Source of the DNA: Gammaproteobacteria bacterium
Lineage (GTDB): Bacteria; Pseudomonadota; Gammaproteobacteria; GRL18
Length of the DNA stretch: 7,543 nucleotides
Assembly: GCA_028571885.1 (NCBI GenBank)
Contig: JAPVVU010000142.1
Span: 1-7,543 of the forward strand
Reading direction: 5' to 3'
Shown here piece by piece: positions 1 to 5,273 of the stretch. A program made the position numbers and the translations under genes. Numbering within the stretch: position 1 is the first letter of the stretch; every line of letters begins with the position of its first letter. Below the pieces are notes generated by a model. That model saw nothing but the letters and a program-made list of their open reading frames with translations, was not told the DNA's origin and made no database searches.

Positions 1-19
1 ATACACGCTAAATAACTAC
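1..19. mobile_element. Possible terminal end of an IS66-type element (rest outside window)
   Basis: Read on the minus strand, these bases give GTAGTTATTTAGCGTGTAT. The right end of the element at 2980-3140, read the same way, is GTAACTATTCAGCGTGTAT, so only three of 19 positions differ. The segment lies at the very edge of the window, so the other terminus and any target duplication cannot be seen. The outermost bases would be GTAG rather than the GTAA typical of IS66 ends. It is probably a diverged copy of the same dispersed element, lying downstream of the lipoprotein gene. Confidence 0.45.
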
Positions 20-29
20 AATTATTTAT

Positions 30-62
30 AATTTATTCCACCTGTATAGCATGGAATAAATT
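30..62 (-). terminator. Hairpin immediately after the patatin-like gene
   Basis: AATTTATTCCA (30-40) and TGGAATAAATT (52-62) form a perfect 11-bp inverted repeat around an 11-nt loop. It begins directly after the minus-strand stop codon (63-65). On the minus strand the stem is followed by an A/T-rich stretch without a clean run of T, so it is a plausible but not classical intrinsic terminator, or a 3'-end stabilising hairpin. Confidence 0.55.
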
Positions 63-1448
63 TCATATATCCTTATTTTCAGCACTCAATTGCTGTAACA
101 ACTTCTGATATTCAGGATTTTTACGTAACATTTCTTTAGACAACTTGATTAACTTGTCTGCCTGATCTTTTTCCAGTGAAAAACTGGTGGGTACATTATT
201 AAAAAACACGCGATCTTCATGTTTTTCTAAGCCGGTTACATCCAGATTAATAAAATAGGGGGTGATGGTATGTTCTTTTGTCGATGCTGTTTTTGCCCAT
301 TGCATCAGTTCTTCTTTGAGCAATGAGTTTGTTTCAGTATTATAGAGGTGAAGTTGAATATCAGTGACTGCACCCAGGGTTTCACCGAGTGAAGGCATGC
401 TCTTAGTTTTTCCAATACTGGATTCACTTGTCGTTGAAGCATCAACAACAATAACCACAAAGCGCTCAGGCAGCTTCTGATTTTTATACGCTTTATCACG
501 TATATTTTTTACACCACCGTAAAGACTCACGGTTTTTAAAATAGTCCGTAAGCCCAGGTTATCGGTTATGCCACCATCCAGCAAGGTAACATAGGGAGGA
601 TTATTATCATCCAGATAAAAATTTAATGCACTGACTGATTCTTGCAGACGTTTATCATCATCTTGTTCTGCCCTTTTTTCAGCATTACTTAACCACTCAG
701 GTTTTTCATAATGACATTCGCCATGTCGTTCTAATAAGACAGGCTGGAATAATACCGGCACAGCAGAAGAAGCGGCCACAGCTCTTGCCACCTTGAACTG
801 AGAAAGATCAGAGCACAGAAAATCAAACTGAGCCTGCAAAAAGATGAACTGGCTTTGTGAATTCAAATCGGTAGCATTAATCAGTATAAGAGGTCCGTCT
901 GAACTCTGCAGATCGGCAAATGTTTTACCCTGGAAGATATTTTTATCGTAATAATCAATAGCAACTTCAGTACGACTGCTTGTAGAAAACATTCGACCAA
1001 TTAAATCAAAAAAGCCCAGCAAAAGACTCTCCAGATCACCCTGCACATCTTTATATAAAAACACATCTTTAAAATCATCAAAAATTTGATCGCCAAACAG
1101 ACCATAATAGGCTGAAGTAAAACTACCACCGGAAACAGAACTGATCCGGTCTACTTCATCAAGCAAACGGACTTCTTTACCATCTGCCTGGTAACGGGTA
1201 TCTTTGAGCTCTTCTAACACACCATATGATAAGGCCGCAGCTCGGGTTCCACCACCAGAAAATGCCAGCAAAAACAGAGTATCACCCGCAGGATGCTGTT
1301 CAGAATAATTGTAGATAGTGTATCGTTGCTCTCCCTGAGGTAATTGTGATACAGGGTCGTTTTCTATTTTGCCGATTGCCGAACAACCATTAAGCAGTGT
1401 AGTAACAACAAGAGCAGAAAAAAGCCACCCATTTTTTTTAAAAAGCAT
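63..1448 (-). CDS. Patatin-like phospholipase family lipoprotein
   Basis: This encodes a 461-residue predicted outer-membrane or periplasmic lipoprotein of the patatin-like family, whose members are serine acyl hydrolases using a Ser-Asp dyad. The N-terminus has a lysine pair, a hydrophobic stretch and the lipobox LLNGC, with C22 as the likely lipidated residue. The glycine-rich oxyanion loop is SGGGTRA (64-70). The nucleophile elbow is SSVSGGS with S106 as the likely nucleophile; its first glycine is replaced by serine (SxSxG rather than GxSxG). The catalytic aspartate is D291 in DGG (291-293). The C-terminal 130 residues are helix-rich and charged. The start is supported by TGAGGAA five bases upstream on the minus strand. 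It is transcribed away from the TRAP genes. The substrate is unknown; it could act on phospholipids or other acyl esters. The family call is strong, the activity is inferred. Confidence 0.88.
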   Translation of the reverse strand: MLFKKNGWLFSALVVTTLLNGCSAIGKIENDPVSQLPQGEQRYTIYNYSEQHPAGDTLFLLAFSGGGTRAAALSYGVLEELKDTRYQADGKEVRLLDEVDRISSVSGGSFTSAYYGLFGDQIFDDFKDVFLYKDVQGDLESLLLGFFDLIGRMFSTSSRTEVAIDYYDKNIFQGKTFADLQSSDGPLILINATDLNSQSQFIFLQAQFDFLCSDLSQFKVARAVAASSAVPVLFQPVLLERHGECHYEKPEWLSNAEKRAEQDDDKRLQESVSALNFYLDDNNPPYVTLLDGGITDNLGLRTILKTVSLYGGVKNIRDKAYKNQKLPERFVVIVVDASTTSESSIGKTKSMPSLGETLGAVTDIQLHLYNTETNSLLKEELMQWAKTASTKEHTITPYFINLDVTGLEKHEDRVFFNNVPTSFSLEKDQADKLIKLSKEMLRKNPEYQKLLQQLSAENKDI

Positions 1449-1453
1449 TTTTA

Positions 1454-1460
1454 TTCCTCA
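1454..1460 (-). promoter_or_regulatory. Ribosome-binding site of the patatin-like gene
   Basis: On the minus strand TGAGGAA precedes the ATG at 1448 by five bases. It supports this start, which also places the lipobox correctly near the N-terminus. Confidence 0.7.
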
Positions 1461-1502
1461 ATTCACTTTAAATTAAAGCATCATCACAATTTTCAAAATA
1501 TT

Positions 1503-1640
1503 TCACATCAGCAGAGGTAAACCATGAGCCTTCTTTGGACGTGATTTCCAGTTATCAATGACAATTTTATCACATTCCATATTATGTTTAATACCTAATT
1601 TAAAATTAAGCCAGACAGTTCCCGGGGCAAAACAATTCAT
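1503..1640 (-). CDS. Small ORF of uncertain status, possibly a decayed gene fragment
   Basis: On the minus strand an open frame encodes 45 residues from an ATG at 1640 (MNCFAPGTVWLNF at the start, GLPLLM at the end). The same frame stays open upstream of the ATG to a TAA at 1692-1694, giving about 62 codons without a usable start. No SD sequence precedes the ATG. The composition is protein-like (Trp, Pro, Gly and Cys in a globular-looking mix) rather than low complexity. It lies 54 bases upstream of the lipoprotein gene, on the same strand. I do not recognise the family. It may be the C-terminal remnant of a lost gene, or chance; a real short protein is the least likely reading. Confidence 0.25.
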   Translation of the reverse strand: MNCFAPGTVWLNFKLGIKHNMECDKIVIDNWKSRPKKAHGLPLLM

Positions 1641-1668
1641 CTGAACAACAATCTTATCAGTATCAGAA

Positions 1669-1711
1669 CCAGGATTTTTTATAATATTGTCTTAGAAAAA
1701 ATAATTCCTGG
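1669..1711. repeat. A/T-rich hairpin closed by CCAGGA/TCCTGG
   Basis: CCAGGA (1669-1674) and TCCTGG (1706-1711) are inverted repeats. Next to them a T6 run (1675-1680) faces an A6 run (1695-1700), leaving a small bulge and an A/T-rich loop. It lies between divergent genes and could be a weak bidirectional terminator or a DNA site; the function is not established. Confidence 0.35.
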
Positions 1712-1739
1712 GACAAAAAATGAACTTTGGACAAAAAAT
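1711..1739 (+). repeat. Direct repeat GGACAAAAAAT x2 upstream of dctP
   Basis: GGACAAAAAAT occurs exactly at 1711-1721 and again at 1729-1739, an 18-bp period. The pair lies about 125-150 bp before the dctP start and just upstream of the dyad at 1743-1769. Such spacing suits a regulator binding on one face of the helix, but no known operator is recognised. Confidence 0.4.
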
Positions 1740-1742
1740 ATA

Positions 1743-1769
1743 TCGTATTGACGGTAAACTCTAATACGA
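1743..1769. promoter_or_regulatory. Dyad-symmetric candidate operator upstream of dctP
   Basis: TCGTATT (1743-1749) and AATACGA (1763-1769) are a perfect 7-bp inverted repeat separated by 13 bases, so the half-site centres are 20 bp apart. This is a common geometry for a dimeric regulator. It lies just upstream of the candidate -10 box at 1780. The regulator is unknown. Confidence 0.4.
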
Positions 1770-1779
1770 AAACATTCTA

Positions 1780-1785
1780 TATAAT
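1780..1785 (+). promoter_or_regulatory. Candidate -10 box for dctP
   Basis: TATAAT at 1780-1785 matches the sigma-70 consensus and would start transcription about 70 bases before dctP. No good -35 hexamer is found 16-18 bases upstream, which suggests either an activator-dependent promoter or a chance match in A/T-rich DNA. Confidence 0.35.
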
Positions 1786-1863
1786 TGCATAGACAAATGT
1801 GATTCTTAGTAGTATAAGTAATAAAAGTCGCTGTTAACATTCATCTTAAAAATAGGAATCACT

Positions 1864-2850
1864 ATGCCATTGATTAAATTTTTTGCTGTAATGATCATTT
1901 GTTCACTTGCTTTTTCACAGTCTCTGATGGCCAAAGAAATCGTCATCAAATTCTCTCATGTAACCACTGAAAAAACCCCTAAGGGCAAAGCAGCTAAATA
2001 CCTGCAGGAACTAGTCGCACAACGACTCAAAGGCAAAGTTCGAGTTGATGTCTACCCTAATTCTCAATTATACAATGATAAAGAAGTACTCAAAGCACTG
2101 CTTTTTGGTGATGTACAAATGGCAGCACCTTCCCTGTCAAAATTTGGAAAATACACAAAAAAATGGGGTTTATTTGATCTGCCCTTCCTCTTTAAAGATG
2201 ATAACGCCGTCGCCTGTTTCACCAATGGCCCAACTGGTCAGGCACTATTAGATGCAGCTAACAATAAAGGACTTAAGGGTCTGGGTTACTGGCTCAATGG
2301 TATGAAACAACTTTCTGCCAATAAACCACTGATTACACCAGCAGATGCTAAAGGTGAAAAGTTTCGTATTATGAGTTCAGATGTATTAGAAGCACAATTC
2401 AAAGCAGTTGATGCCAATCCCCAAAAGATGTCCTTTTCAGAAGTTTACAATGCCTTATCTACAGGCGTCATTGATGGCCAGGAAAATACCTGGTCAAACA
2501 TCCGTACCAAGAAGTTTTTTGAAGTCCAAAGTGACTTTACAGAGTCAAATCATGGTGTTTTAGAGTATGTGCTTGTCACCAGCACTGAATTCTGGAATAG
2601 TCTGCCTAAAGACATTCAAACTGAACTTGCCGCTATTATCAAAGAAGTCACACTTAAGGAAACTCAATGGGCTTTGGAAGCAGCTCAAGCTGACAAAGAC
2701 TTTATCATTGCTTCTGGCCGAACAAAAATTCATACCCTGACTAACGATCAAGCGGCGCAATGGGCAGTTGCAATGAAACCTGTATGGAAACAATTTGAAG
2801 GTGATGTCGGTACAGATAATATCAATGCTGTTCTGAAGTGTGGTCAGTAA
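1864..2850 (+). CDS. dctP: TRAP transporter substrate-binding protein DctP, dicarboxylate type
   Basis: This is the 328-residue periplasmic solute receptor of a tripartite ATP-independent periplasmic (TRAP) transporter. A signal peptide covers residues 1-23 with probable cleavage after SLMA. Family landmarks appear in order: IKFSHVTTEKTPKG (28-41), VYPNSQLYNDKE (63-74), GDVQMAAPSLSKFGKY (82-97), and the DGQENTWSNI block (204-213). R168 in GEKFRIMSS is in the position of the conserved arginine that clamps the ligand carboxylate. The resemblance is closest to C4-dicarboxylate receptors, but sequence alone does not fix the ligand. Two cysteines in the mature protein, C118 and C326, could form a disulfide. 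The start is backed by AGGAA (1854-1858) five bases upstream. The membrane partners dctQM follow after a 325-bp gap that contains a mobile element. Confidence 0.95.
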   Translation: MPLIKFFAVMIICSLAFSQSLMAKEIVIKFSHVTTEKTPKGKAAKYLQELVAQRLKGKVRVDVYPNSQLYNDKEVLKALLFGDVQMAAPSLSKFGKYTKKWGLFDLPFLFKDDNAVACFTNGPTGQALLDAANNKGLKGLGYWLNGMKQLSANKPLITPADAKGEKFRIMSSDVLEAQFKAVDANPQKMSFSEVYNALSTGVIDGQENTWSNIRTKKFFEVQSDFTESNHGVLEYVLVTSTEFWNSLPKDIQTELAAIIKEVTLKETQWALEAAQADKDFIIASGRTKIHTLTNDQAAQWAVAMKPVWKQFEGDVGTDNINAVLKCGQ

Positions 2851-2864
2851 GTTATCACTAATGT

Positions 2865-2959
2865 GGTTCTTGTCAATTTATTCTATGGCTTTCCTTGTTT
2901 AGTCTGACGAACGTGCTTTCAGATAATGGGATCTACAAAGAAAACGCTTTGCAAGAACC
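2865..2959. repeat. Imperfect nested inverted repeat after dctP
   Basis: GGTTCTTG (2865-2872) pairs with CAAGAACC (2952-2959). Inside are weaker matching segments and a central dyad TCTGA/TCAGA (2903-2907, 2919-2923). It begins 14 bases after the dctP stop. There is no run of T after the stem, so it is not a classical terminator. It could protect the dctP mRNA 3' end, or be a relic of an older insertion; part of its centre (GTCTGACGAA) resembles the middle of the neighbouring miniature element (GTCTGAACGAA). Confidence 0.4.
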
Positions 2960-2971
2960 GCTATTAACTAA

Positions 2972-2979
2972 ACCATTTC
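2972..2979. repeat. Left target-site duplication ACCATTTC
   Basis: ACCATTTC directly abuts the left terminal inverted repeat and is repeated exactly at 3141-3148 next to the right one. An 8-bp duplication is the size made by IS66-family transposases. Confidence 0.85.
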
Positions 2980-3140
2980 GTAACTATTCAGCGTATTATT
3001 TACAAAAAGTCTGTGGTTGCTTATTTTTCTGACTTTGATTGTCTGAACGAAGTATCTTCTCATAACAGAAAGCAAAGTCAGAAAAATGAGTGACCATAGG
3101 CTTAACACGCGTAATTAATAAATACACGCTGAATAGTTAC
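2980..3140. mobile_element. 161-bp IS66-type miniature inverted-repeat element (MITE)
   Basis: The element has perfect 15-bp terminal inverted repeats: GTAACTATTCAGCGT (2980-2994) and its complement (3126-3140). It is flanked exactly by the 8-bp direct repeat ACCATTTC. IS66-family elements are known for ends starting GTAA and 8-bp target duplications, so this fits a non-autonomous derivative. A second perfect 15-bp inverted repeat lies inside: ATTTTTCTGACTTTG (3023-3037) and its complement (3073-3087), around a 35-base loop. It has no coding capacity. It sits between dctP and dctQ, ending 35 bases before the dctQ start. When transcribed it would fold into a long hairpin and could uncouple the level of the binding protein from that of the membrane subunits. 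Without the element and one duplication, the gap would be 156 bp. Confidence 0.85.
3023..3087. repeat. Internal 15-bp inverted repeat of the miniature element
   Basis: ATTTTTCTGACTTTG (3023-3037) and CAAAGTCAGAAAAAT (3073-3087) are perfect complements. Transcripts from either strand could form a strong stem-loop with a 35-base loop. No T run follows on the plus strand, so termination is not assured. Confidence 0.7.
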
Positions 3141-3148
3141 ACCATTTC
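3141..3148. repeat. Right target-site duplication ACCATTTC
   Basis: Exact copy of 2972-2979, directly next to the right terminal inverted repeat. The pair shows where the miniature element inserted and suggests that insertion is not very old, since all eight bases still match. Confidence 0.85.
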
Positions 3149-3175
3149 TTAATTTGCATTTTTTATGAGTAGTTA

Positions 3176-3790
3176 ATGAGTAAATATATTGATTACATTG
3201 AGGAAGGCTTTATTGCCTTTCTTCTCACTGCTATGACAGTCGTTACCTTCTCGCAGGTTGTAGCTCGTTATATTTTTAACTCTGGTGCTGTCTGGGCTCT
3301 GGAACTGACGACTTACCTTTTTGCCTGGCTGGTTATGTTTGGCGCAGCCTTTTGTGTCAAAAAAGGCGTCCATATCGGCATTGATGCCTTTGTCAATCTT
3401 TTTTCTGCACGAACCCGCCAATATTTAACCCTGTTAGCGATTTCCTTTTGTCTGCTCTACTGCGCTATTCTCTTCAAAGGAAGCTGGGACTATATCGCAA
3501 AACTTAAAATGATTGGCATTGAAGCCGAAGACATGCCCATTGAAGAATGGAAAATTAAAATTATTCTACCCATTGGTTTTGCCCTTATCTTTTTCCGCCT
3601 CCTGGAAGTGGCCTGGAAAGTCTATAAAGGTGAGATAGATAGCATGCACTTTGTCAATGAAACTAAAGAACTTATCGATGAAATGGAGTATGCATCTATA
3701 ACTGAGGACTCTAATTCGACTGAGGGCTCTAACTCGACTAAGGGCTCTAACTCGACTAAGGACTCTAACTCGACTAAGGGCTCAAAATGA
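3176..3790 (+). CDS. dctQ: TRAP transporter small membrane subunit DctQ with a repeat tail
   Basis: This is the 204-residue small integral membrane subunit that pairs with DctM. Four membrane segments are visible near residues 11-31, 41-60, 81-100 and 126-146. The family motif ARYIFNSGAVWALELTTYLF (30-49) and the loop KKGVHIGIDAF (62-72) are clear. Family members usually end soon after the fourth helix; here residues 176-204 add a hydrophilic tail made of four hexapeptides of the form T-E/K-D/G-S-N-S plus TKGSK, encoded by an 18-bp DNA repeat. The start has no strong SD. A three-codon ORF (ATG at 3165, stop TAA at 3174-3176) ends on the first base of the start codon (TAATG), so translation may be coupled to it. 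The stop overlaps the dctM start (ATGA, 3787-3790). Confidence 0.92.
   Translation: MSKYIDYIEEGFIAFLLTAMTVVTFSQVVARYIFNSGAVWALELTTYLFAWLVMFGAAFCVKKGVHIGIDAFVNLFSARTRQYLTLLAISFCLLYCAILFKGSWDYIAKLKMIGIEAEDMPIEEWKIKIILPIGFALIFFRLLEVAWKVYKGEIDSMHFVNETKELIDEMEYASITEDSNSTEGSNSTKGSNSTKDSNSTKGSK
3701..3790 (+). repeat. 18-bp tandem repeat (4 full copies plus a diverged fifth) at the dctQ/dctM junction
   Basis: Copies start at 3701, 3719, 3737, 3755 and 3773, with a consensus close to ACTAAGGGCTCTAACTCG. The period is a multiple of three, so the array stays in frame with dctQ and codes a hexapeptide repeat. Each copy carries an SD-like core (GAGG, GAGGG, AAGGG, AAGGA, AAGGG). In the fifth copy the core AAGGG (3776-3780) lies six bases before the dctM ATG and is its ribosome-binding site. 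Copies differ by a few bases only, which points to recent slippage or unequal exchange. Confidence 0.9.
3776..3780 (+). promoter_or_regulatory. dctM ribosome-binding site inside the last repeat copy
   Basis: AAGGG is six bases before the dctM ATG (3787-3789) and forms part of the final 18-bp unit. Similar cores recur every 18 bases upstream, so several alternative ribosome landing sites precede the same start. Confidence 0.7.
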
Positions 3791-5085
3791 CCGCGGCAGC
3801 CCTTTTTTTTATGCTGATTTTCTTTATGATGATTGGTGTTCCCGTTGGATTTGCCCTTGGTCTTTCCAGTACTCTCGCCGTGCTGATTTTTGCTGATAAT
3901 TCTATGGCATCCTTAGCAGGTAAAATATTTACCTCTATGGAACATTACACCCTCATGGCAATCCCCTTCTTTATTCTGGCTTCTGCTTTTTTAACCACAG
4001 GTGGTGCAGCGCGTCGACTGGTTGATTTTGCCGTTGACAGTGTCGGCTGGATCCGAGGTGGGCTGGCTATGTCATCCGTATTAGCCTGCATGATGTTCGC
4101 CGCTGTTTCCGGTTCTTCTCCTGCAACTGTTGTTGCCATTGGCTCAATAGTTATTGCCGGCATGGTCCGTGAGGGCTATTCACAATCTTTTGCCGCAGGC
4201 GTGATCAGTACAGCCGGTACCATGGGTATTTTAATTCCACCCTCTATTGTCATGGTGGTTTATGCCGCTGCAACCGATGTTTCTGTCGGACGTATGTTTC
4301 TTGCAGGCGTCATTCCGGGTCTGATGATTGGCACGATGATGATGATCACCATCTATTTTATCGCCCGTAAGAAAAATTTCCCCAATGTGCCTTTTAAAGG
4401 TTTTAAAACACTACTTCACTCAGCCATCAGTGCCTCTGGCGGACTGTTTTTAATCGTCATTATTATGGGTGGAATTTATGGTGGAATATTTACACCCACA
4501 GAAGCAGCGGCAGTAGCGGCAGTTTATGCCTTTATTATTGCCGTATTTACCTATCGTGACATTAAGTTCTCTCACGTACCCAGAGTCATAATCGATGCTG
4601 GAAAAACCAGTGTTATGCTCATGTTTATTATTGCCAATGCCCTATTATTTGCTTTTGTGCTTACTTCTGAGCGGATCCCGCACGAAATTGCTGAATTAAT
4701 TATTTCGATTGGTTTGCCCACCTGGGGATTTCTACTGATTGTCAACATTATGCTTCTCATTGCCGGCAACTTCATGGAACCTTCCGGCATCTTATTAATC
4801 ATGGCACCGATCCTTTTCCCTATTGCCATTCAGTTAGGCATCGATCCTATTCATCTGGGTATCATTATGGTGGTTAATATGGAAATCGGCATGATCACCC
4901 CGCCTGTTGGACTCAATCTTTTTGTCACCTCGGGCATTACCGGCATGAGTATGATTGAAGTAATTAAGGCCACATATCCCTGGTTACTGCTCCTGTTAAG
5001 TTTTTTAATGATTATCACCTATGTTCCACAAGTCTCAATTTACCTGCCCACTTTGCTTATGGGGCCTGAAACAGTTAATATGTAG
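3787..5085 (+). CDS. dctM: TRAP transporter large permease subunit DctM
   Basis: This is the 432-residue large membrane subunit that forms the sodium-coupled transport core of the TRAP system and docks the loaded DctP. It is hydrophobic along nearly its whole length, in line with about 11-12 membrane segments. Hallmarks in order: MAIPFFILASAFLTTGG (57-73), AVSGSSPATV (106-115) and GILIPPSI (147-154), which belong to the first repeat half; then GGIYGGIFTPTEAAAVAA (228-245), GNFMEPSG (327-334) and NMEIGMITPPVGLNLFV (364-380) in the second half. The two PP-containing hairpins are typical of this elevator-type transporter class. Length is normal for the family. The start overlaps the dctQ stop by ATGA, so the two membrane subunits are translationally coupled. 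It is closest in pattern to C4-dicarboxylate DctM. Confidence 0.96.
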   Translation: MTAAALFFMLIFFMMIGVPVGFALGLSSTLAVLIFADNSMASLAGKIFTSMEHYTLMAIPFFILASAFLTTGGAARRLVDFAVDSVGWIRGGLAMSSVLACMMFAAVSGSSPATVVAIGSIVIAGMVREGYSQSFAAGVISTAGTMGILIPPSIVMVVYAAATDVSVGRMFLAGVIPGLMIGTMMMITIYFIARKKNFPNVPFKGFKTLLHSAISASGGLFLIVIIMGGIYGGIFTPTEAAAVAAVYAFIIAVFTYRDIKFSHVPRVIIDAGKTSVMLMFIIANALLFAFVLTSERIPHEIAELIISIGLPTWGFLLIVNIMLLIAGNFMEPSGILLIMAPILFPIAIQLGIDPIHLGIIMVVNMEIGMITPPVGLNLFVTSGITGMSMIEVIKATYPWLLLLLSFLMIITYVPQVSIYLPTLLMGPETVNM

Positions 5086-5094
5086 TGGTATACT
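5066..5094 (+). promoter_or_regulatory. Candidate promoter for the receptor gene at the end of dctM
   Basis: CTGAAA (5066-5071, four of six matches to TTGACA) is followed after 17 bases by TATACT (5089-5094), which has an upstream TGG making an extended -10 (TGGTATACT). Transcription would start near 5101 and leave a leader of about 160 bases before the receptor. It overlaps the last codons of dctM. Confidence 0.4.
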
Positions 5095-5201
5095 CCTAGT
5101 TAGCCAATGGTTAACCTATAGTTAACCTGAATTCTTACTGCAAAAGACTCGAAGTAAGTCTCTATTCCCCAAGATAGAATAAAGTAAAGTAACCACTACA
5201 T
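5080..5201 (+). other. Structured intergenic leader, possible multi-hairpin RNA
   Basis: ATGTAGTGGT (5080-5089) is the exact complement of ACCACTACAT (5192-5201), and TACT/AGTA extends this stem past a one-base bulge. Inside lie GGTTAAC/GTTAACC (5109-5115 and 5121-5127, five-base loop), CTTACT/AGTAAG (5134-5139 and 5153-5158) and TCTAT/ATAGA (5161-5165 and 5174-5178). GTTAGCC (5099-5105) can also pair with GGTTAAC (one G-U), competing with the first hairpin. No T run follows. A dctM readthrough transcript could form the whole fold; a transcript starting near 5101 would lack the closing stem. No known riboswitch class is recognised. Confidence 0.4.
5109..5127. repeat. Perfect 7-bp inverted repeat GGTTAAC-N5-GTTAACC
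   Basis: Seven-base arms around CTATA lie 23 bases after the dctM stop. As DNA it could be a regulator dyad just downstream of the candidate start site; as RNA it is a short hairpin. Confidence 0.5.
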
Positions 5202-5222
5202 TTAATCCATAAGGCAACCATT

Positions 5223-5273
5223 GTGACTACCCGCAATCACGTCAATCAAAAACAACACGATGAGAAAAAATAA
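5223..5273 (+). CDS. Possible 16-codon leader mini-ORF overlapping the receptor start
   Basis: GTG at 5223 is preceded by AAGG (5211-5214) with an eight-base spacer and opens a 16-codon frame ending in TAA at 5271-5273. This frame runs through the ATG of the receptor gene (5260) in another phase. The receptor ATG itself lacks an SD, so ribosomes finishing the mini-ORF could reinitiate there. The peptide is hydrophilic and matches nothing I know. It could be chance. Confidence 0.25.
   Translation: MTTRNHVNQKQHDEKK

Noticed and set aside
1709..1724. Possible sigma-54 promoter before dctP (TGGGAC and a TGA spaced like -24/-12)
   Set aside because: The -12 element reads TGA and not TGC, and the -24 element TGGGAC departs from TGGCAC. 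The match is too poor, even though dicarboxylate operons are often sigma-54 dependent.
1799..1803. TGTGA half-site resembling a CRP site upstream of dctP
   Set aside because: No matching TCACA half at the required spacing.
2980..3140. Inverted repeats read as a simple intrinsic terminator after dctP
   Set aside because: No T run follows the stem, and the exact 8-bp flanking duplication is explained only by insertion of a mobile element.
3701..3790. Short regular repeats considered as a CRISPR array
   Set aside because: The units are directly adjacent with no spacers, are in frame with dctQ and code a peptide repeat.
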